The notes under the pieces were generated by a model. The model saw only the letters and a list, made by a program, of their open reading frames with translations, was not told the origin of the DNA and did no database searches. From Meiothermus ruber DSM 1279 (GTDB lineage Bacteria > Deinococcota > Deinococci > Deinococcales > Thermaceae): DNA of 64,000 bases. Position 1 is the first letter of the stretch. Every line of letters starts with the position of its first letter. Shown one piece after another: positions 1 through 9,867 of the stretch. The translations under genes were made by a program, and so were the position numbers. The stretch is from positions 744,001-808,000 of the forward strand of contig NC_013946.1 of NCBI RefSeq assembly GCF_000024425.1, read 5' to 3'.

Positions 1-1044
<1,044 letters not shown>

Positions 1045-1124
1045 CTTGTAGGGGCAGCCCTGGTGGCTGTTTGCTCGCAGCCAGGGTGCAGAAGCTAAGA
1101 GTTTTTGCACGATATGGAGGAGAG

Positions 1125-1871
1125 ATGAAGTTCATTGCGGTTATTCGACAGGTTCCAGACGGTGAGTCCCGCCTCAAGATCGAGGGGGGTAAGGTAGACC
1201 TGGGCGGGGTCACCATGATCCTCGATCAGATGGACGAGTGGGCGGTGGAGGAGGTCATCCGGCTACAGGAGAAGCACGGGGGCGAGAGCGTGGTGGTGGC
1301 CCTGGGCCCCGAGCGCTTTGAGGAGGCCATCCGCACCGCACTGGCCATGGGCATTGACCGGGCCATCCACCTGGTGGCCGAGGGCTACCTTGATCCCATC
1401 TCGCAGGCCGAGGCCCTGGCCGAGGTCATCCGGGCCGAGGCCCCCACCCTGGTCTTTACCGGCGGGCAGCAGGCCGACTGGGACTCGCAGGCCCTGGGGC
1501 CGGCCCTGGCCGAGGCCCTCTCGTGGCCGGTGGTGAGCTGGACGACCCAGATCGAGCTGGAAGGCGAGACCCAGGCCAGAGCCAGGCACGACCTTGACGA
1601 GGGCGCCGAGGTGGTGCGGGTGGCCTTGCCGGCGGTATTTACCAGCCAGCAGGGTCTGAACGAGCCGCGCTACCCCACCCTGCCCGGCATCATGAAGGCC
1701 AAACGCAAGGAGCTGAAAAAGGTTCCGGTGAGCGCTGGCAGCAAGGTGGAGATTCTGGAGCAGGCCATCCAGGAGAAAAGCCGCCTGAACAGGATGATCG
1801 ACGGCAAAGACCCGGTGGCCGCTGCCCACGAGCTGGTGCGGCTTTTGCACGAAGAGGCCAAGGTTATTTAA
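1125..1871 (+). CDS. etfB: Electron transfer flavoprotein beta subunit
   Basis: Beta subunit of the soluble ETF heterodimer, which accepts electrons from acyl-CoA dehydrogenases and hands them to the quinone pool. The protein is 248 residues, normal for EtfB, and begins MKFIAVIRQVPDGESRL, the usual N-terminal strand. It carries the nucleotide-binding region with LVFTGGQQADWDSQALGPALA and the LPAVFTSQQGLNEPRYPTLP segment typical of the family. The ATG at 1125 is chosen over an upstream in-frame start because GGAGGA lies 3-8 bases before it and the family N-terminus matches. It lies 81 bp after the acyl-CoA dehydrogenase and 22 bp before etfA, so the three probably form one transcript. Confidence 0.95.
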   Translation: MKFIAVIRQVPDGESRLKIEGGKVDLGGVTMILDQMDEWAVEEVIRLQEKHGGESVVVALGPERFEEAIRTALAMGIDRAIHLVAEGYLDPISQAEALAEVIRAEAPTLVFTGGQQADWDSQALGPALAEALSWPVVSWTTQIELEGETQARARHDLDEGAEVVRVALPAVFTSQQGLNEPRYPTLPGIMKAKRKELKKVPVSAGSKVEILEQAIQEKSRLNRMIDGKDPVAAAHELVRLLHEEAKVI

Positions 1872-1893
1872 ATCGAGCCAATTGGAGGAGCGC

Positions 1894-2835
1894 ATGATTC
1901 TAGTTGTCCTGGAACACGACGGCCAGCGCCTGCGCAAAGGCGCTCTGGAAGCCATCAGCCGGGCCCGGCAGCTCAGCGCTTTGGGCCCCGCCGCAGGGGT
2001 GGTGATCGGCGAGAACACCCAGGCGGTGGCCCAGGAGGCCGCCCAGTACCTGCCCACGGTGTATGCCGCCGAGGTAGGCCCCTACACGCCCGAGAAATGG
2101 GCCGAGGCGGCCTACGCCGCCGCCCAGAAAAGCGGGGCCAAGGTGGTGGTGGCCAGCGGAGGCCGCCAAAGCCGCACCTGGACAGCCCGCCTGGCCTACA
2201 AGATGAAGGCCGGCCTGCTGGAAGACACCCTCGAGACCAGCGCCGACGGCCAGCACATCATCGGCGTGCGCTACAGCTTTTTGAACCGCGTCACCGAGAA
2301 GCAAAAAGCGGCGCTGCCGGTGGTCTTCACCGCCAAGGCCAACACTACCCCCCTGGCCGAGCCGGCCGGCAGCAGCGGGGTGGTGGAGGCCCTCGAGGTC
2401 AGCCTGCCCCCTACGGTAGAGGTGCTCGAGCGCCTGACCGAACAGAAGAAGGGTGTCTCGCTCAGCGAGGCCACCGTGGTGGTGACCGGCGGGCGCGGGT
2501 TGGGCAGCCCCGAGGCTTTTGCGGGGGTGGAGGAGTTGGCAAGCACCCTCGGCGCCGCCGTGGGCGCGACCCGCGCGGTGGTGGACGCGGGCTGGCGGCC
2601 CTACAGCGAGCAGGTGGGCCAGACCGGCAAAACCGTCCAGCCCAACCTCTACATCGCCCTGGCGGTTTCCGGTGCGGTGCAGCACCAGGCCGGCATGAAC
2701 AAGAGCAAATACATCGTGGCGGTCAACAAAGACGCCGAGGCTCCCATCTTCAAAATTGCCGACTACGGCATTGTGGGCGACGTGCACCAGGTGCTACCCG
2801 CGCTGATTGATGCGGCCAAGAAGCTGAAGGACTGA
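1894..2835 (+). CDS. etfA: Electron transfer flavoprotein alpha subunit
   Basis: Alpha subunit of ETF; binds FAD and partners EtfB. 313 residues, normal length. N-terminal half is the MILVVLEHDGQRLRKGALEAI strand-helix fold; the C-terminal FAD domain shows the signature VVVTGGRGLGSPEAF, then GATRAVVDAGWRPYSEQVGQTG, the segment PNLYIALAVSGAVQHQAGM, and IVAVNKDAEAPIFKIADYGIVGD. The ATG at 1894 follows GGAGG at 1883-1887. A TTG at 1882 in the same frame would include the ribosome site itself and is rejected. A clear intrinsic terminator follows, closing the dehydrogenase-etfBA unit. Confidence 0.96.
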   Translation: MILVVLEHDGQRLRKGALEAISRARQLSALGPAAGVVIGENTQAVAQEAAQYLPTVYAAEVGPYTPEKWAEAAYAAAQKSGAKVVVASGGRQSRTWTARLAYKMKAGLLEDTLETSADGQHIIGVRYSFLNRVTEKQKAALPVVFTAKANTTPLAEPAGSSGVVEALEVSLPPTVEVLERLTEQKKGVSLSEATVVVTGGRGLGSPEAFAGVEELASTLGAAVGATRAVVDAGWRPYSEQVGQTGKTVQPNLYIALAVSGAVQHQAGMNKSKYIVAVNKDAEAPIFKIADYGIVGDVHQVLPALIDAAKKLKD

Positions 2836-2852
2836 AGCAAAGTGCAACCCTA

Positions 2853-2877
2853 GGGCAGGCGCAGGCCTGCCCTTTTT
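2853..2877 (+). terminator. Intrinsic terminator after etfA
   Basis: Perfect 8-bp stem GGGCAGGC/GCCTGCCC with a four-base loop, followed directly by TTTTT. It lies 17 bases after the etfA stop on the same strand. Confidence 0.85.
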
Positions 2878-3002
2878 CGTGGTCACCGACCAAAGCGCCT
2901 CGAGGTGCAAATCACCCAGGAAAGGCCTGGGGCCTGGAGTACACTGGCAGCGTACAACCAACCCCACGCGGCCGCACGTGCTGGCGTGAGCCCAGGAGTC
3001 CT

Positions 3003-3626
3003 ATGGTCGCCACACCAACAGAAGAATCCAACAAGATGCGGGAAGTAACCGCCCTTTTAGAAGAGGGCCGGCGCTTGCAAGGCCGCCTGGCCGATCTGGG
3101 GGCCGCTTTGCGGCAGGCTGCTGCTGAGCTGGACAGGGGCCATCCACCCTCCCCAGAGCTTGCTGCCGGCTTGGTTGAGGCTTCGCAGGCCTTCGATGGG
3201 CTGCACGAACGGGCGCAGCGCTTGCTGGGGGGCGTGCCGATCGAACCGCTCTTACCTCAGGTACTGGAAGCCCTCGAGGTCTATCGCAAGGCGCTGGAAG
3301 CAGCCGCCTTGCGCCAAAAAGCTCTGAACGTGCTGGAGCAGGTGAGCAGCCTGATCTACCGGGGCGGTGAGGAGTTTCTGCCGCTGTCTGCGGTGCAGTT
3401 CGATGCCCTGGGACTGATGCGCCAGCAAAAGGAAAACACGGAACTCAACGCGACGGTGCTGGCCTTGGCCAACGGCAGCCACGCCTACAACCTGCTGCTC
3501 AAGCTGGTAACCGATAAAGGCATGAGCAACGACGAATGGGTCAGGGTGTACCAACAAGTAGCCCAGGAGATTGGCCAGGATCTCGCCGTGGCGGCTGCCC
3601 GCGGCCAGATCTACCTGCCCGAGTAA
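3003..3626 (+). CDS. Small helical protein of unknown function
   Basis: Not recognised. 207 residues, rich in Leu, Ala, Glu, Gln and Arg with almost no strand-forming segments. It is likely all-helical with coiled-coil character in residues about 10-45 and 80-125 (many Leu at heptad spacing, e.g. TALLEEGRRLQGRLADLGAAL). No signal peptide or membrane segment, so probably cytoplasmic. AGGAG sits 5 bases before the ATG. It is preceded by the etfA terminator and a 125-bp spacer, so it is probably transcribed alone, and it converges with hisD with only 5 bp between the stops. Codon use is like its neighbours. No function is proposed. Confidence 0.75.
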   Translation: MVATPTEESNKMREVTALLEEGRRLQGRLADLGAALRQAAAELDRGHPPSPELAAGLVEASQAFDGLHERAQRLLGGVPIEPLLPQVLEALEVYRKALEAAALRQKALNVLEQVSSLIYRGGEEFLPLSAVQFDALGLMRQQKENTELNATVLALANGSHAYNLLLKLVTDKGMSNDEWVRVYQQVAQEIGQDLAVAAARGQIYLPE

Positions 3627-3631
3627 GCCAT

Positions 3632-4879
3632 CTACCCCTTGGCCCTGCGATCCAGGGCCCGGGCGTGGGCCTCCAGGCCCTCTTCGCGGGCCATGCGGGC
3701 CCCGAGCGCGGCCAGCTTGCCGGCTGCCGCCTGGTTGAGACCCACCACCGGGATGACCTTGAGAAAGTCCCGCAGGGCCAGCCCACCGCCAAAGCGGGCG
3801 GTGCCGGCTGTGGGCATGACGTGGCTGGGGCCGGCGATATAGTCGCCCAGGGCCTCGCAGGAATGTTCACCCAGAAAAATTCCTCCCGCGTTGCGCACCT
3901 GCCCCAGCACGGCCAGCGGGTCGTTCACGGAAAGGCACAGGTGTTCGGGGGCGTAGAGGTTGGCGAGCTCGAGGGCCTGTTCGATGCTTTCTACCTGCAC
4001 CAGACCGCTTCGCTGCAGGGCCTGGCGGGCGATGCTGGCCCGTGGCAGGTCGGCTAGCTGGCGCTGGAGCTCTTCCTCCACACGTTCCAGCAGCTCCCGG
4101 TAGGACGAAAGCAGCCAGGCTTCGGAGTCTGGGCCGTGTTCGGCCTGGGCCAGCAGGTCGGCGGCCAGCAGCTTGGGATCGGCGGAGGCATCGGCGATGA
4201 TCAGGGTTTCGGTCGGCCCCGGCAGGCCTTCCATGCCCACCGACCCGTATACCTCGCGTTTAGCCAGCACCACATAGCGGTTGCCCGGGCCCACGATCTT
4301 GTCGACCCGGGGTATGGTCTCGGTGCCGTAGGCCAGCGCTGCGATGGCCTGGGCGCCCCCCATGGCAAACAGCCGGTCGGCCCCGGCCACCCAGGCTGCG
4401 GCCAGAATGCCTGGATGAACTCGAGGGGGGGAGGCCAGCACGATCTCGCCCACCCCGGCGACCTTGGCTGGCACCGCGGTCATCAAAACCGTGGAAAGCA
4501 GCGGGGCCGACCCCCCCGGCACATACACCCCCACCCGATCCAGCGGGCGCACCAACTGGCCCAGCACCCCATCGGTGCCGGCCTCCAGGAAGCCGCCCAT
4601 GGGCTCCCGCCGGTAGAAGGCCTCGATGCGTTCTTTGGCGGTCTCGAGGGCGTCCCGTAGGTCGGCATCCAGGTTTTCGTAGGCCTCGCGCCAGACCCGC
4701 TTGGGAATTTCTTCCACGGGATGCCCGTCTATCTCCTGGCTGATGCGTTGCAAGGCCGTGTCGCCCTCGTGCTCGACCTGGTGCAAAATCGACCGCACCG
4801 TCTCCAGCGCATCGCCATACTCTACGGTCAAGCGGCGGTTTTTGAAGTGTTCGTGGATCTGCTCAGGGGTTTTGATCAT
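3632..4879 (-). CDS. hisD: Histidinol dehydrogenase
   Basis: Catalyses the last two steps of histidine synthesis, L-histidinol to L-histidine, with two NAD and a zinc ion. 415 residues, slightly short of the usual 425-435. Key family segments are present: [19 protein letters not shown], the [17 protein letters not shown] region, [19 protein letters not shown], the [13 protein letters not shown] segment, YAPEHLCL, and [20 protein letters not shown], which holds zinc and substrate ligands. The ATG at 4879 is preceded by AGAAGGG. No other his gene is in the window. It lies 106 bp downstream of the DUF3108-like gene on the same strand and may share its transcript. Confidence 0.96.
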   Translation of the reverse strand: MIKTPEQIHEHFKNRRLTVEYGDALETVRSILHQVEHEGDTALQRISQEIDGHPVEEIPKRVWREAYENLDADLRDALETAKERIEAFYRREPMGGFLEAGTDGVLGQLVRPLDRVGVYVPGGSAPLLSTVLMTAVPAKVAGVGEIVLASPPRVHPGILAAAWVAGADRLFAMGGAQAIAALAYGTETIPRVDKIVGPGNRYVVLAKREVYGSVGMEGLPGPTETLIIADASADPKLLAADLLAQAEHGPDSEAWLLSSYRELLERVEEELQRQLADLPRASIARQALQRSGLVQVESIEQALELANLYAPEHLCLSVNDPLAVLGQVRNAGGIFLGEHSCEALGDYIAGPSHVMPTAGTARFGGGLALRDFLKVIPVVGLNQAAAGKLAALGARMAREEGLEAHARALDRRAKG

Positions 4880-4985
4880 AAAGGCCCTTCTGTTCAGCGC
4901 ACATAGCGGGGTAAAACACCTCTACCCTAGCGTTGTAGGGTTTGTCCGATTGGCGTTGACTATTGACCTCATGGCTAGCTCTGCC

Positions 4986-5777
4986 TCAGGTATACCGCCG
5001 GCGGCGCCGGCGCCGCCGGGCGGGGGCCCCGTTCTCCCGTTCTTTTGGAGGCTCACCAGACACCACCCGGGCTTTGGGGGGGTCGCTCGAGCCCCCTTTA
5101 GGCCGGCCCTGCTCGCGCTGGCCTTTGGGGCGCGGAGCGGCCTCGGGGTCTTGCTCCAGCGGCTGCGAGCGTCTGCCCGCCTCGAGCTGTTGAATCTGCA
5201 CCAGGTCGGCTTCAAAAACGTGCTCCCCCACCTTCTGCGTAAGGCGCACGGGGTAGCCCTCCCGATTGAAGTACAGCAGGCTAAGCCCTGGACGCAAGCG
5301 GTAGACCCGCACGCTTTGCGCTTCGGCCCCACCCGTCTCCAGGGCTTGGTCGGGCAGGCGCTCCACATAGGCCCGCCCCCCCACCAGGGTAAACCGCTCT
5401 ACCTGGCCTACCGCGATATTGAGCCCGCCCACAGCCAGGATCAGCGAGAGGGGGTCGTGCATTGGGGTGAGGTAGGGGATGGCGAAGTCGTCCTTGCCCT
5501 GGCTGACCGTGACCAGGCCGTCCTCTGTCGAGAATTCCACCTCCATGACCCGGGCTCCGTTGCCCTCGACCCGTTCGCGGTAGCGGCGGGGTAGCCCTTC
5601 GGGGTTTAGCTCGCTCTCCCAGCGCTGGCGGGTTTTGGGTAGGGGCAGTTCTACATTGGCCTCGAGCACCACCCGCAGACCATCCCGGCGGGGCTCGATG
5701 GTAAGGCGTTGCTCGCCGGCCGGGTGCCCGGCATAGCGCAAGGTGTATCGCAGCGCAGTTGGAACCGCCCAGTCCAT
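4986..5777 (-). CDS. DUF3108-like protein with poly-arginine C-terminal tail
   Basis: 263 residues. The first ~200 are beta-rich (LRYTLRYAGHPAGEQRLTIE, then repeated short strands and a DPLSLILAVGG segment), resembling the uncharacterised DUF3108 fold; this is a loose resemblance only. There is no signal peptide, unlike many DUF3108 proteins. Residues about 205-263 are a low-complexity tail of Pro, Arg, Gly, Lys and Glu ending in PARRRRRRRRYT. That tail is encoded by a repetitive run of GCC/GGC triplets at about 4990-5030, which could slip in length. The tail suggests nucleic-acid or acidic-surface binding, but this is inference. Next downstream on the strand is hisD. Confidence 0.75.
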   Translation of the reverse strand: MDWAVPTALRYTLRYAGHPAGEQRLTIEPRRDGLRVVLEANVELPLPKTRQRWESELNPEGLPRRYRERVEGNGARVMEVEFSTEDGLVTVSQGKDDFAIPYLTPMHDPLSLILAVGGLNIAVGQVERFTLVGGRAYVERLPDQALETGGAEAQSVRVYRLRPGLSLLYFNREGYPVRLTQKVGEHVFEADLVQIQQLEAGRRSQPLEQDPEAAPRPKGQREQGRPKGGSSDPPKARVVSGEPPKERENGAPARRRRRRRRYT

Positions 5778-5867
5778 GCCTTACATCCTACCAGGCTCAG
5801 TTTAAACCCAGCTTCCAGCCCTCACCGCCTGGAGTACCCAGGAAGCCACCACACCAAGACCGGGCTA

Positions 5868-5999
5868 GCTACACTTGTGTGTAAAATATTCGTCGTGTAG
5901 ACAATCAAATAGTACACATTTTTGTAAGTGTTTCTCTTTTTGATATACACAGTTGGATTTTGAGGTGTGCAGGTCATACTCAAAGCAGGAGGAAGGGCC
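5868..5999 (+). promoter_or_regulatory. AT-rich leader of isocitrate lyase with short dyads
   Basis: An AT-rich island in GC-rich surroundings between divergent genes. It holds the small dyad ACAC-TT-GTGT at 5871-5880 and several further ACAC/GTGT copies (near 5896, 5913 and 5946), which may be half-sites of a repressor. No -35/-10 pair is convincing. The ribosome site AGGAGGAAG lies just before the ATG at 6000. Glyoxylate-shunt genes are commonly repressed on sugars, so an operator here would be expected. Confidence 0.4.
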
Positions 6000-7295
6000 A
6001 TGTCCAAACTGACCCCCGAGATGAAACTGGAAGCCGAAAAACTCCGCCGTGAGTGGGAGACCAATCCCCGCTGGAAGGGCATCAAGCGCGACTACACCGC
6101 CGAGGATGTGGTGCGCCTGCGCCCCAGCCTGCTGCCCGAGCAGACCTTAGCCAAAGCAGGGGCTGAACGGCTGTGGGAGCTTTTGCACACCCGCCCCTAC
6201 GTGAACACCTTTGGGGCCTACACCGGGGCCCAGGCGGTGCAGATGGTTAAGGCCGGCCTCGAGGCCATCTACCTCTCGGGCTGGCAGGTGGCCGCCGACG
6301 CCAACCTGGCCTGGCAGACCTACCCCGACCAGTCGCTCTACCCGGCCAACTCGGTGCCGCAGGTGGTGCGCCGCATTAACAACGCCCTGCAACGGGCCGA
6401 CCAGATCGAGCGCGCCGAGGGTAAAACCGACCGCTACTGGTACGCCCCCATCGTGGCCGATGCCGAGGCCGGGTTTGGTGGGCCCCTGAACGCTTTCGAG
6501 TTGATGAAGGCCATGATCGAAGCGGGCGCGGCCGGGGTGCACTGGGAAGACCAGCTCAGCAGCGAGAAGAAGTGCGGACACCTGGGCGGCAAGGTGCTGA
6601 TTCCCACCTCGCAGCACATCCGCACCCTGAACGCCGCCCGGCTGGCCGCCGACGTGATGAACGTGCCCAGCATCATCATCTGCCGCACCGATGCCGAGGC
6701 CGCGACCCTGCTCACCAGCGACATTGACGAGCGCGACAAGCCCTTTGTGAAGGAAGGCGAGCGCACCCCCGAGGGCTTCTACCGGATTCGCAACGGCCTC
6801 GAGGCCTGCATTACCCGCTCGCTGGCCTACGCCCCCTACGCCGATTTGTTGTGGATGGAGACCAGCACCCCCGACCTGGAGGTAGCCCGCAAGTTTGCCG
6901 AGGCCATCCATGCGGTCTACCCCGGTAAGATGCTGGCCTACAACTGCTCTCCCAGCTTCAACTGGAAAAAGAACCTCGACGACGAGACCATCGCCAAGTT
7001 CCAGCGCGAGCTGGGGGCCATGGGCTACAAGTTCCAGTTCATCACCCTGGCCGGCTGGCACAACCTCAACTACCGCACCTTCGAGCTGGCCCGGAACTAC
7101 AAAGAGCGCGGCATGAGCGCCTTCGTGGAGCTGCAGCAGCTCGAGTTCGCCGCCGAAAAGGACGGCTTTACCGCGGTCAAGCACCAGCGCGAGGTGGGTG
7201 CGGGCTACTTCGACGAGGTGCTCATGGCTATTACCGCCGGACAGGCCTCTACGGCGGCCCTGGTGGGCTCGACCGAGGAAGCCCAGTTCCATTGA
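6000..7295 (+). CDS. aceA: Isocitrate lyase
   Basis: First enzyme of the glyoxylate shunt: isocitrate to succinate plus glyoxylate, allowing growth on acetate or fatty acids. 431 residues, typical of the shorter bacterial form. The catalytic signature [13 protein letters not shown] is present with Cys at about residue 202; also [13 protein letters not shown], the metal-binding [16 protein letters not shown] segment, [13 protein letters not shown] and [13 protein letters not shown]. The ATG at 6000 with AGGAGG upstream is preferred to a GTG at 5967. It stands alone on the plus strand between an AT-rich leader and a strong terminator; no malate synthase is in the window. It goes with the fatty-acid genes at the left edge. 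Confidence 0.97.
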   Translation: MSKLTPEMKLEAEKLRREWETNPRWKGIKRDYTAEDVVRLRPSLLPEQTLAKAGAERLWELLHTRPYVNTFGAYTGAQAVQMVKAGLEAIYLSGWQVAADANLAWQTYPDQSLYPANSVPQVVRRINNALQRADQIERAEGKTDRYWYAPIVADAEAGFGGPLNAFELMKAMIEAGAAGVHWEDQLSSEKKCGHLGGKVLIPTSQHIRTLNAARLAADVMNVPSIIICRTDAEAATLLTSDIDERDKPFVKEGERTPEGFYRIRNGLEACITRSLAYAPYADLLWMETSTPDLEVARKFAEAIHAVYPGKMLAYNCSPSFNWKKNLDDETIAKFQRELGAMGYKFQFITLAGWHNLNYRTFELARNYKERGMSAFVELQQLEFAAEKDGFTAVKHQREVGAGYFDEVLMAITAGQASTAALVGSTEEAQFH

Positions 7296-7316
7296 TTTGA
7301 GTCAGGAGCCAGCAGG

Positions 7317-7347
7317 CCGATAGCGGGCAACCGCTATCGGTTTTTTT
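7317..7347 (+). terminator. Intrinsic terminator after aceA
   Basis: Perfect 10-bp stem CCGATAGCGG/CCGCTATCGG with a GCAA tetraloop and seven T. It lies 21 bases beyond the aceA stop. Confidence 0.92.
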
Positions 7348-7405
7348 GCTGCGGCCTGCTTCGGAACGGCATCAGCGACAAAGCCCAACCATCGTGGCCT
7401 TCATT

Positions 7406-9208
7406 CTAAAGCACCTGCAACCTGAAGCGCGCCGCCAGGGTCTGCTGGGCCTGGCGAATCCGCAAAAAAACCTGGCGCAGCATCTGCAGTTCGCGGGGGG
7501 TGAGGGCAGCCTGGGCCACCCGGTTGGTGGGGGGCTGGCCCTGGGACAGGGCCTGGAGCTGGTGGCGCAGGCGCAGGTGGGACAGGAACAAAAAGGCCTC
7601 GCTGAGGTCTTCCGCTTCTTCTTTGGAGATTACCCTGGCCAGCGCGGCGGCCCGCAGGCGCTCGAGGGTGGGGCGGGTCAGGCTCTGGGCCTCGAGGCCA
7701 TACACCCGCGCCAGCGCCACAATAGCGGCCAGGCCCCCTTTCTTGAGGTTGATGGTGCCCTCCTCGAAGCGGAGGCGGCCCAGCAAGCCCAGAGGCGGGG
7801 TGAAGACCAGGGCCGAGCGGGCCAGCGCGGTAAGGAAGGGCCGGTTTTGCGAGGCCCGGCGCAGGCGGTCTGTGAGGGGCTCGAGGGAAAGCCCCCCGGC
7901 TATGCTGCGAAAGTCGAGGAAGATCTGGGCTTCCAGCAGGTTCTCGCCTTCGGGGTTGGTCAGCCAATGGTCGAAGCGGGCTTCCCACTCGGCCAGGGGA
8001 AAACCCCAGCGGTCGGCCATAAAACCCCCGGGGCAGGGGGGGAGCCCCGCTTGCAACAGCCCGTCCAGCACCTGCCGGGCCAGGGCCTGAAAGTAGCCAG
8101 CGGCGCTTTGCTCCTGGTAGGCCAGGGCGTTGTCCTGGTCGGTGAGCAGGGCCTGCTCGGCGCGGCCCTCGGAGCCCAGGGCCAGCCAGGCGTAGGGGCA
8201 GGGCGGGGGGCCCAGGGCTTGCTCGGCCCGGCGGAGGAGGCTGCGGGTGAGGGCGTCGGTGAGGAGGCTCACCTGCCGGGTGATGGCCTGTACCGCGAAC
8301 CCTGCCGCCAACATCTGCTGCACGATGGCCTCGAGCTGCGGGCGGTAATCCGAAAGCGCGTGGGGGTCGTCGGCTTGCGAAAGCCGGCGCAGCAGGGCCA
8401 AAGGGGTCTGGAGCCAGCGCCGCAGGAAGGCCCGGTCGGTCAGCAGGCCCACCACCTGCTGGCCCTGGGTGAGCGGCAGGTGGTGGATGCCCTGTTGCTC
8501 CATGTAGGCCAGGGCTTCGTAGAGGGGGGTGCTGGCAGGCAGGGTTTTGGCCGGGGCGCTGGCTACGCGGGCCGCGGGGGTGCTGTAGGCGAGTTCCTCG
8601 GCCAGCACCCGGTTGCGCAGATCGCGGTCGGTAAGGATAGAGAGCCCCTGGGGCTGCTGGAGGAGCAACGCGCTCACCCCCCGCTCGCGCATGAGCCGGG
8701 CGGCCTGGGCGACGGTGGCGCCGGCCTCGAGCCAGACCGGGGCTTCGGCGGCCTCGCCGGCCGGCTGCCCCAGGTCGGGCAGGTGGAGGGCCACCGGCTG
8801 CAACAGCCGCAGCCGCTCGGCCAGCCGGGCGCTAAAGAACAGGGCAAAGCCGGGTTTTTGCAGCAGTTGGCGGAAGGCCCCTTTGCTCAGGCGCAAACAG
8901 GTGGCCTCGCCTTCGGCCCGCACCGTCAGGCTGGGGGGTTGCTGGCCCAGCAGGGAGGGGTAGCCAAAGGCCTCGCCGGGCTCGAGCCAGGCCACGGCCT
9001 GCCCGTCCTGCTCCAGCCGCACCGTGCCCTGGTAAACCACGTACAGGCCCTCGGCCTCCTTCCCGGTGGGCTCGAGGATCACTGCCCCTGGGGTAAAGCG
9101 ATGGAGGGTAAGGGCCCCCTCGAGCCCCACCCAGTCGGCCTCGGTGAGCTGATCGAAGGGGGGATACTGCCTTAAGAAGGCCCGGTAGCGAGAAAATTCC
9201 GAATCCAG
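7406..9208 (-). CDS. cNMP-binding, CBS-pair, DUF294 nucleotidyltransferase
   Basis: Predicted signalling nucleotidyltransferase of about 600 residues. Order: cyclic-nucleotide-binding domain (residues about 15-120, with GLYVVYQGTVRL and EPGEAFGYPSLLG), two CBS repeats (about 150-290, each with a LTDRDLRNR- or LTDRAFLRR-like end), then DUF294, a GlnD-like nucleotidyltransferase core with LALGSEGRAEQALLTDQDNA (metal-binding Asp residues) and a helical C-terminal domain. The first ordinary start is GTG at 9130, but the frame continues upstream with a family-like N-terminus (LDSEFSRYRAFLRQYPPFDQL). A perfect GGAGGT at 9215-9220 stands six bases before CTG at 9208-9206, so I place the start there. 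The 5' end overlaps the amidotransferase gene by 37 bp, so translation is probably coupled. Last gene of the catabolic cluster; substrate unknown. Confidence 0.85.
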   Translation of the reverse strand: MDSEFSRYRAFLRQYPPFDQLTEADWVGLEGALTLHRFTPGAVILEPTGKEAEGLYVVYQGTVRLEQDGQAVAWLEPGEAFGYPSLLGQQPPSLTVRAEGEATCLRLSKGAFRQLLQKPGFALFFSARLAERLRLLQPVALHLPDLGQPAGEAAEAPVWLEAGATVAQAARLMRERGVSALLLQQPQGLSILTDRDLRNRVLAEELAYSTPAARVASAPAKTLPASTPLYEALAYMEQQGIHHLPLTQGQQVVGLLTDRAFLRRWLQTPLALLRRLSQADDPHALSDYRPQLEAIVQQMLAAGFAVQAITRQVSLLTDALTRSLLRRAEQALGPPPCPYAWLALGSEGRAEQALLTDQDNALAYQEQSAAGYFQALARQVLDGLLQAGLPPCPGGFMADRWGFPLAEWEARFDHWLTNPEGENLLEAQIFLDFRSIAGGLSLEPLTDRLRRASQNRPFLTALARSALVFTPPLGLLGRLRFEEGTINLKKGGLAAIVALARVYGLEAQSLTRPTLERLRAAALARVISKEEAEDLSEAFLFLSHLRLRHQLQALSQGQPPTNRVAQAALTPRELQMLRQVFLRIRQAQQTLAARFRLQVL

Positions 9209-9867
9209 CCGGCCACCTCCTTGGCGCTGGGCTCCAGGGCCAAGCTGGCCCTGGCCTCGGCGTAGCGTTCCTCCCCTACCAGGTGACGCCGCTGCTCCAG
9301 GAGGGCCTCGGCGAAGGCTTTGGGGAACTCCGGGTGGGGCTGCATACCCAGCACGTTGGGGCCTATCTGGATCAGGGCATGGGGGCTGAACGCGCTCCCG
9401 CCCAGCACCACCGCCCCTGGCGGCAGCTCGGTAATCTGATCCTGGCAGGAGAGGATGAGCCGAAACTCCTCCAGGAATGGTTCCATCCAGGGGGCCCGCC
9501 GGTAGACCGAAAAACGGTGGATTCCCACCCCCCAGCCCAGGGGCCAGCGCTCCACCCGCCCGCCCAGGGCCTGCCCAATCATCTGATGGCCGAAGCAGAT
9601 CCCCACCAGCTTGCTGGGCGAGGCGGCCACGGCCCGCACGAAATCTTCCAGCGGGGGGATCCAGGGCAGGGGGTCGTAGACTGAGGCCCGCGAGCCTGTA
9701 ATCAGATAGCCCTGAAAATCCTCTACCTGGGCCGGGTACTGCCCCGCCCGCACGTCGAAGGGGGTGAGGGCCTGGCCCAGCAGCCGCTCGAACATGGCGG
9801 GGTAATCGCCGGCAATCCCGCTCAAGCCCGGCGGGGGTTCGTCGCAGACCAGTACGGCGAGTTTCAT
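9172..9867 (-). CDS. Class I glutamine amidotransferase-like hydrolase
   Basis: 231 residues with the GuaA-like amidotransferase fold as a free-standing protein. Catalytic triad visible: Cys about 91 in GICFGHQMIGQ, and His178/Glu180 in GMQPHPEFP. There is no synthetase domain, so it is not GMP synthase. Stand-alone members act on small glutamyl compounds; in the isopropylamine and polyamine gamma-glutamylation routes such a hydrolase releases glutamate from the gamma-glutamyl product. Next to a GS-like ligase, SDR and ALDH, that is the likely job here (inference). Its ATG at 9867 overlaps the ALDH stop as ATGA, and its 3' end overlaps the next gene, so it is tightly coupled on both sides. 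Confidence 0.85.
   Translation of the reverse strand: MKLAVLVCDEPPPGLSGIAGDYPAMFERLLGQALTPFDVRAGQYPAQVEDFQGYLITGSRASVYDPLPWIPPLEDFVRAVAASPSKLVGICFGHQMIGQALGGRVERWPLGWGVGIHRFSVYRRAPWMEPFLEEFRLILSCQDQITELPPGAVVLGGSAFSPHALIQIGPNVLGMQPHPEFPKAFAEALLEQRRHLVGEERYAEARASLALEPSAKEVAGWIRNFLATGPS

Noticed and set aside
9130-9208. Start of the cNMP/CBS/DUF294 gene at GTG 9130
   Set aside because: Removes a family-like N-terminus and has no ribosome site, whereas a perfect one serves CTG at 9208.
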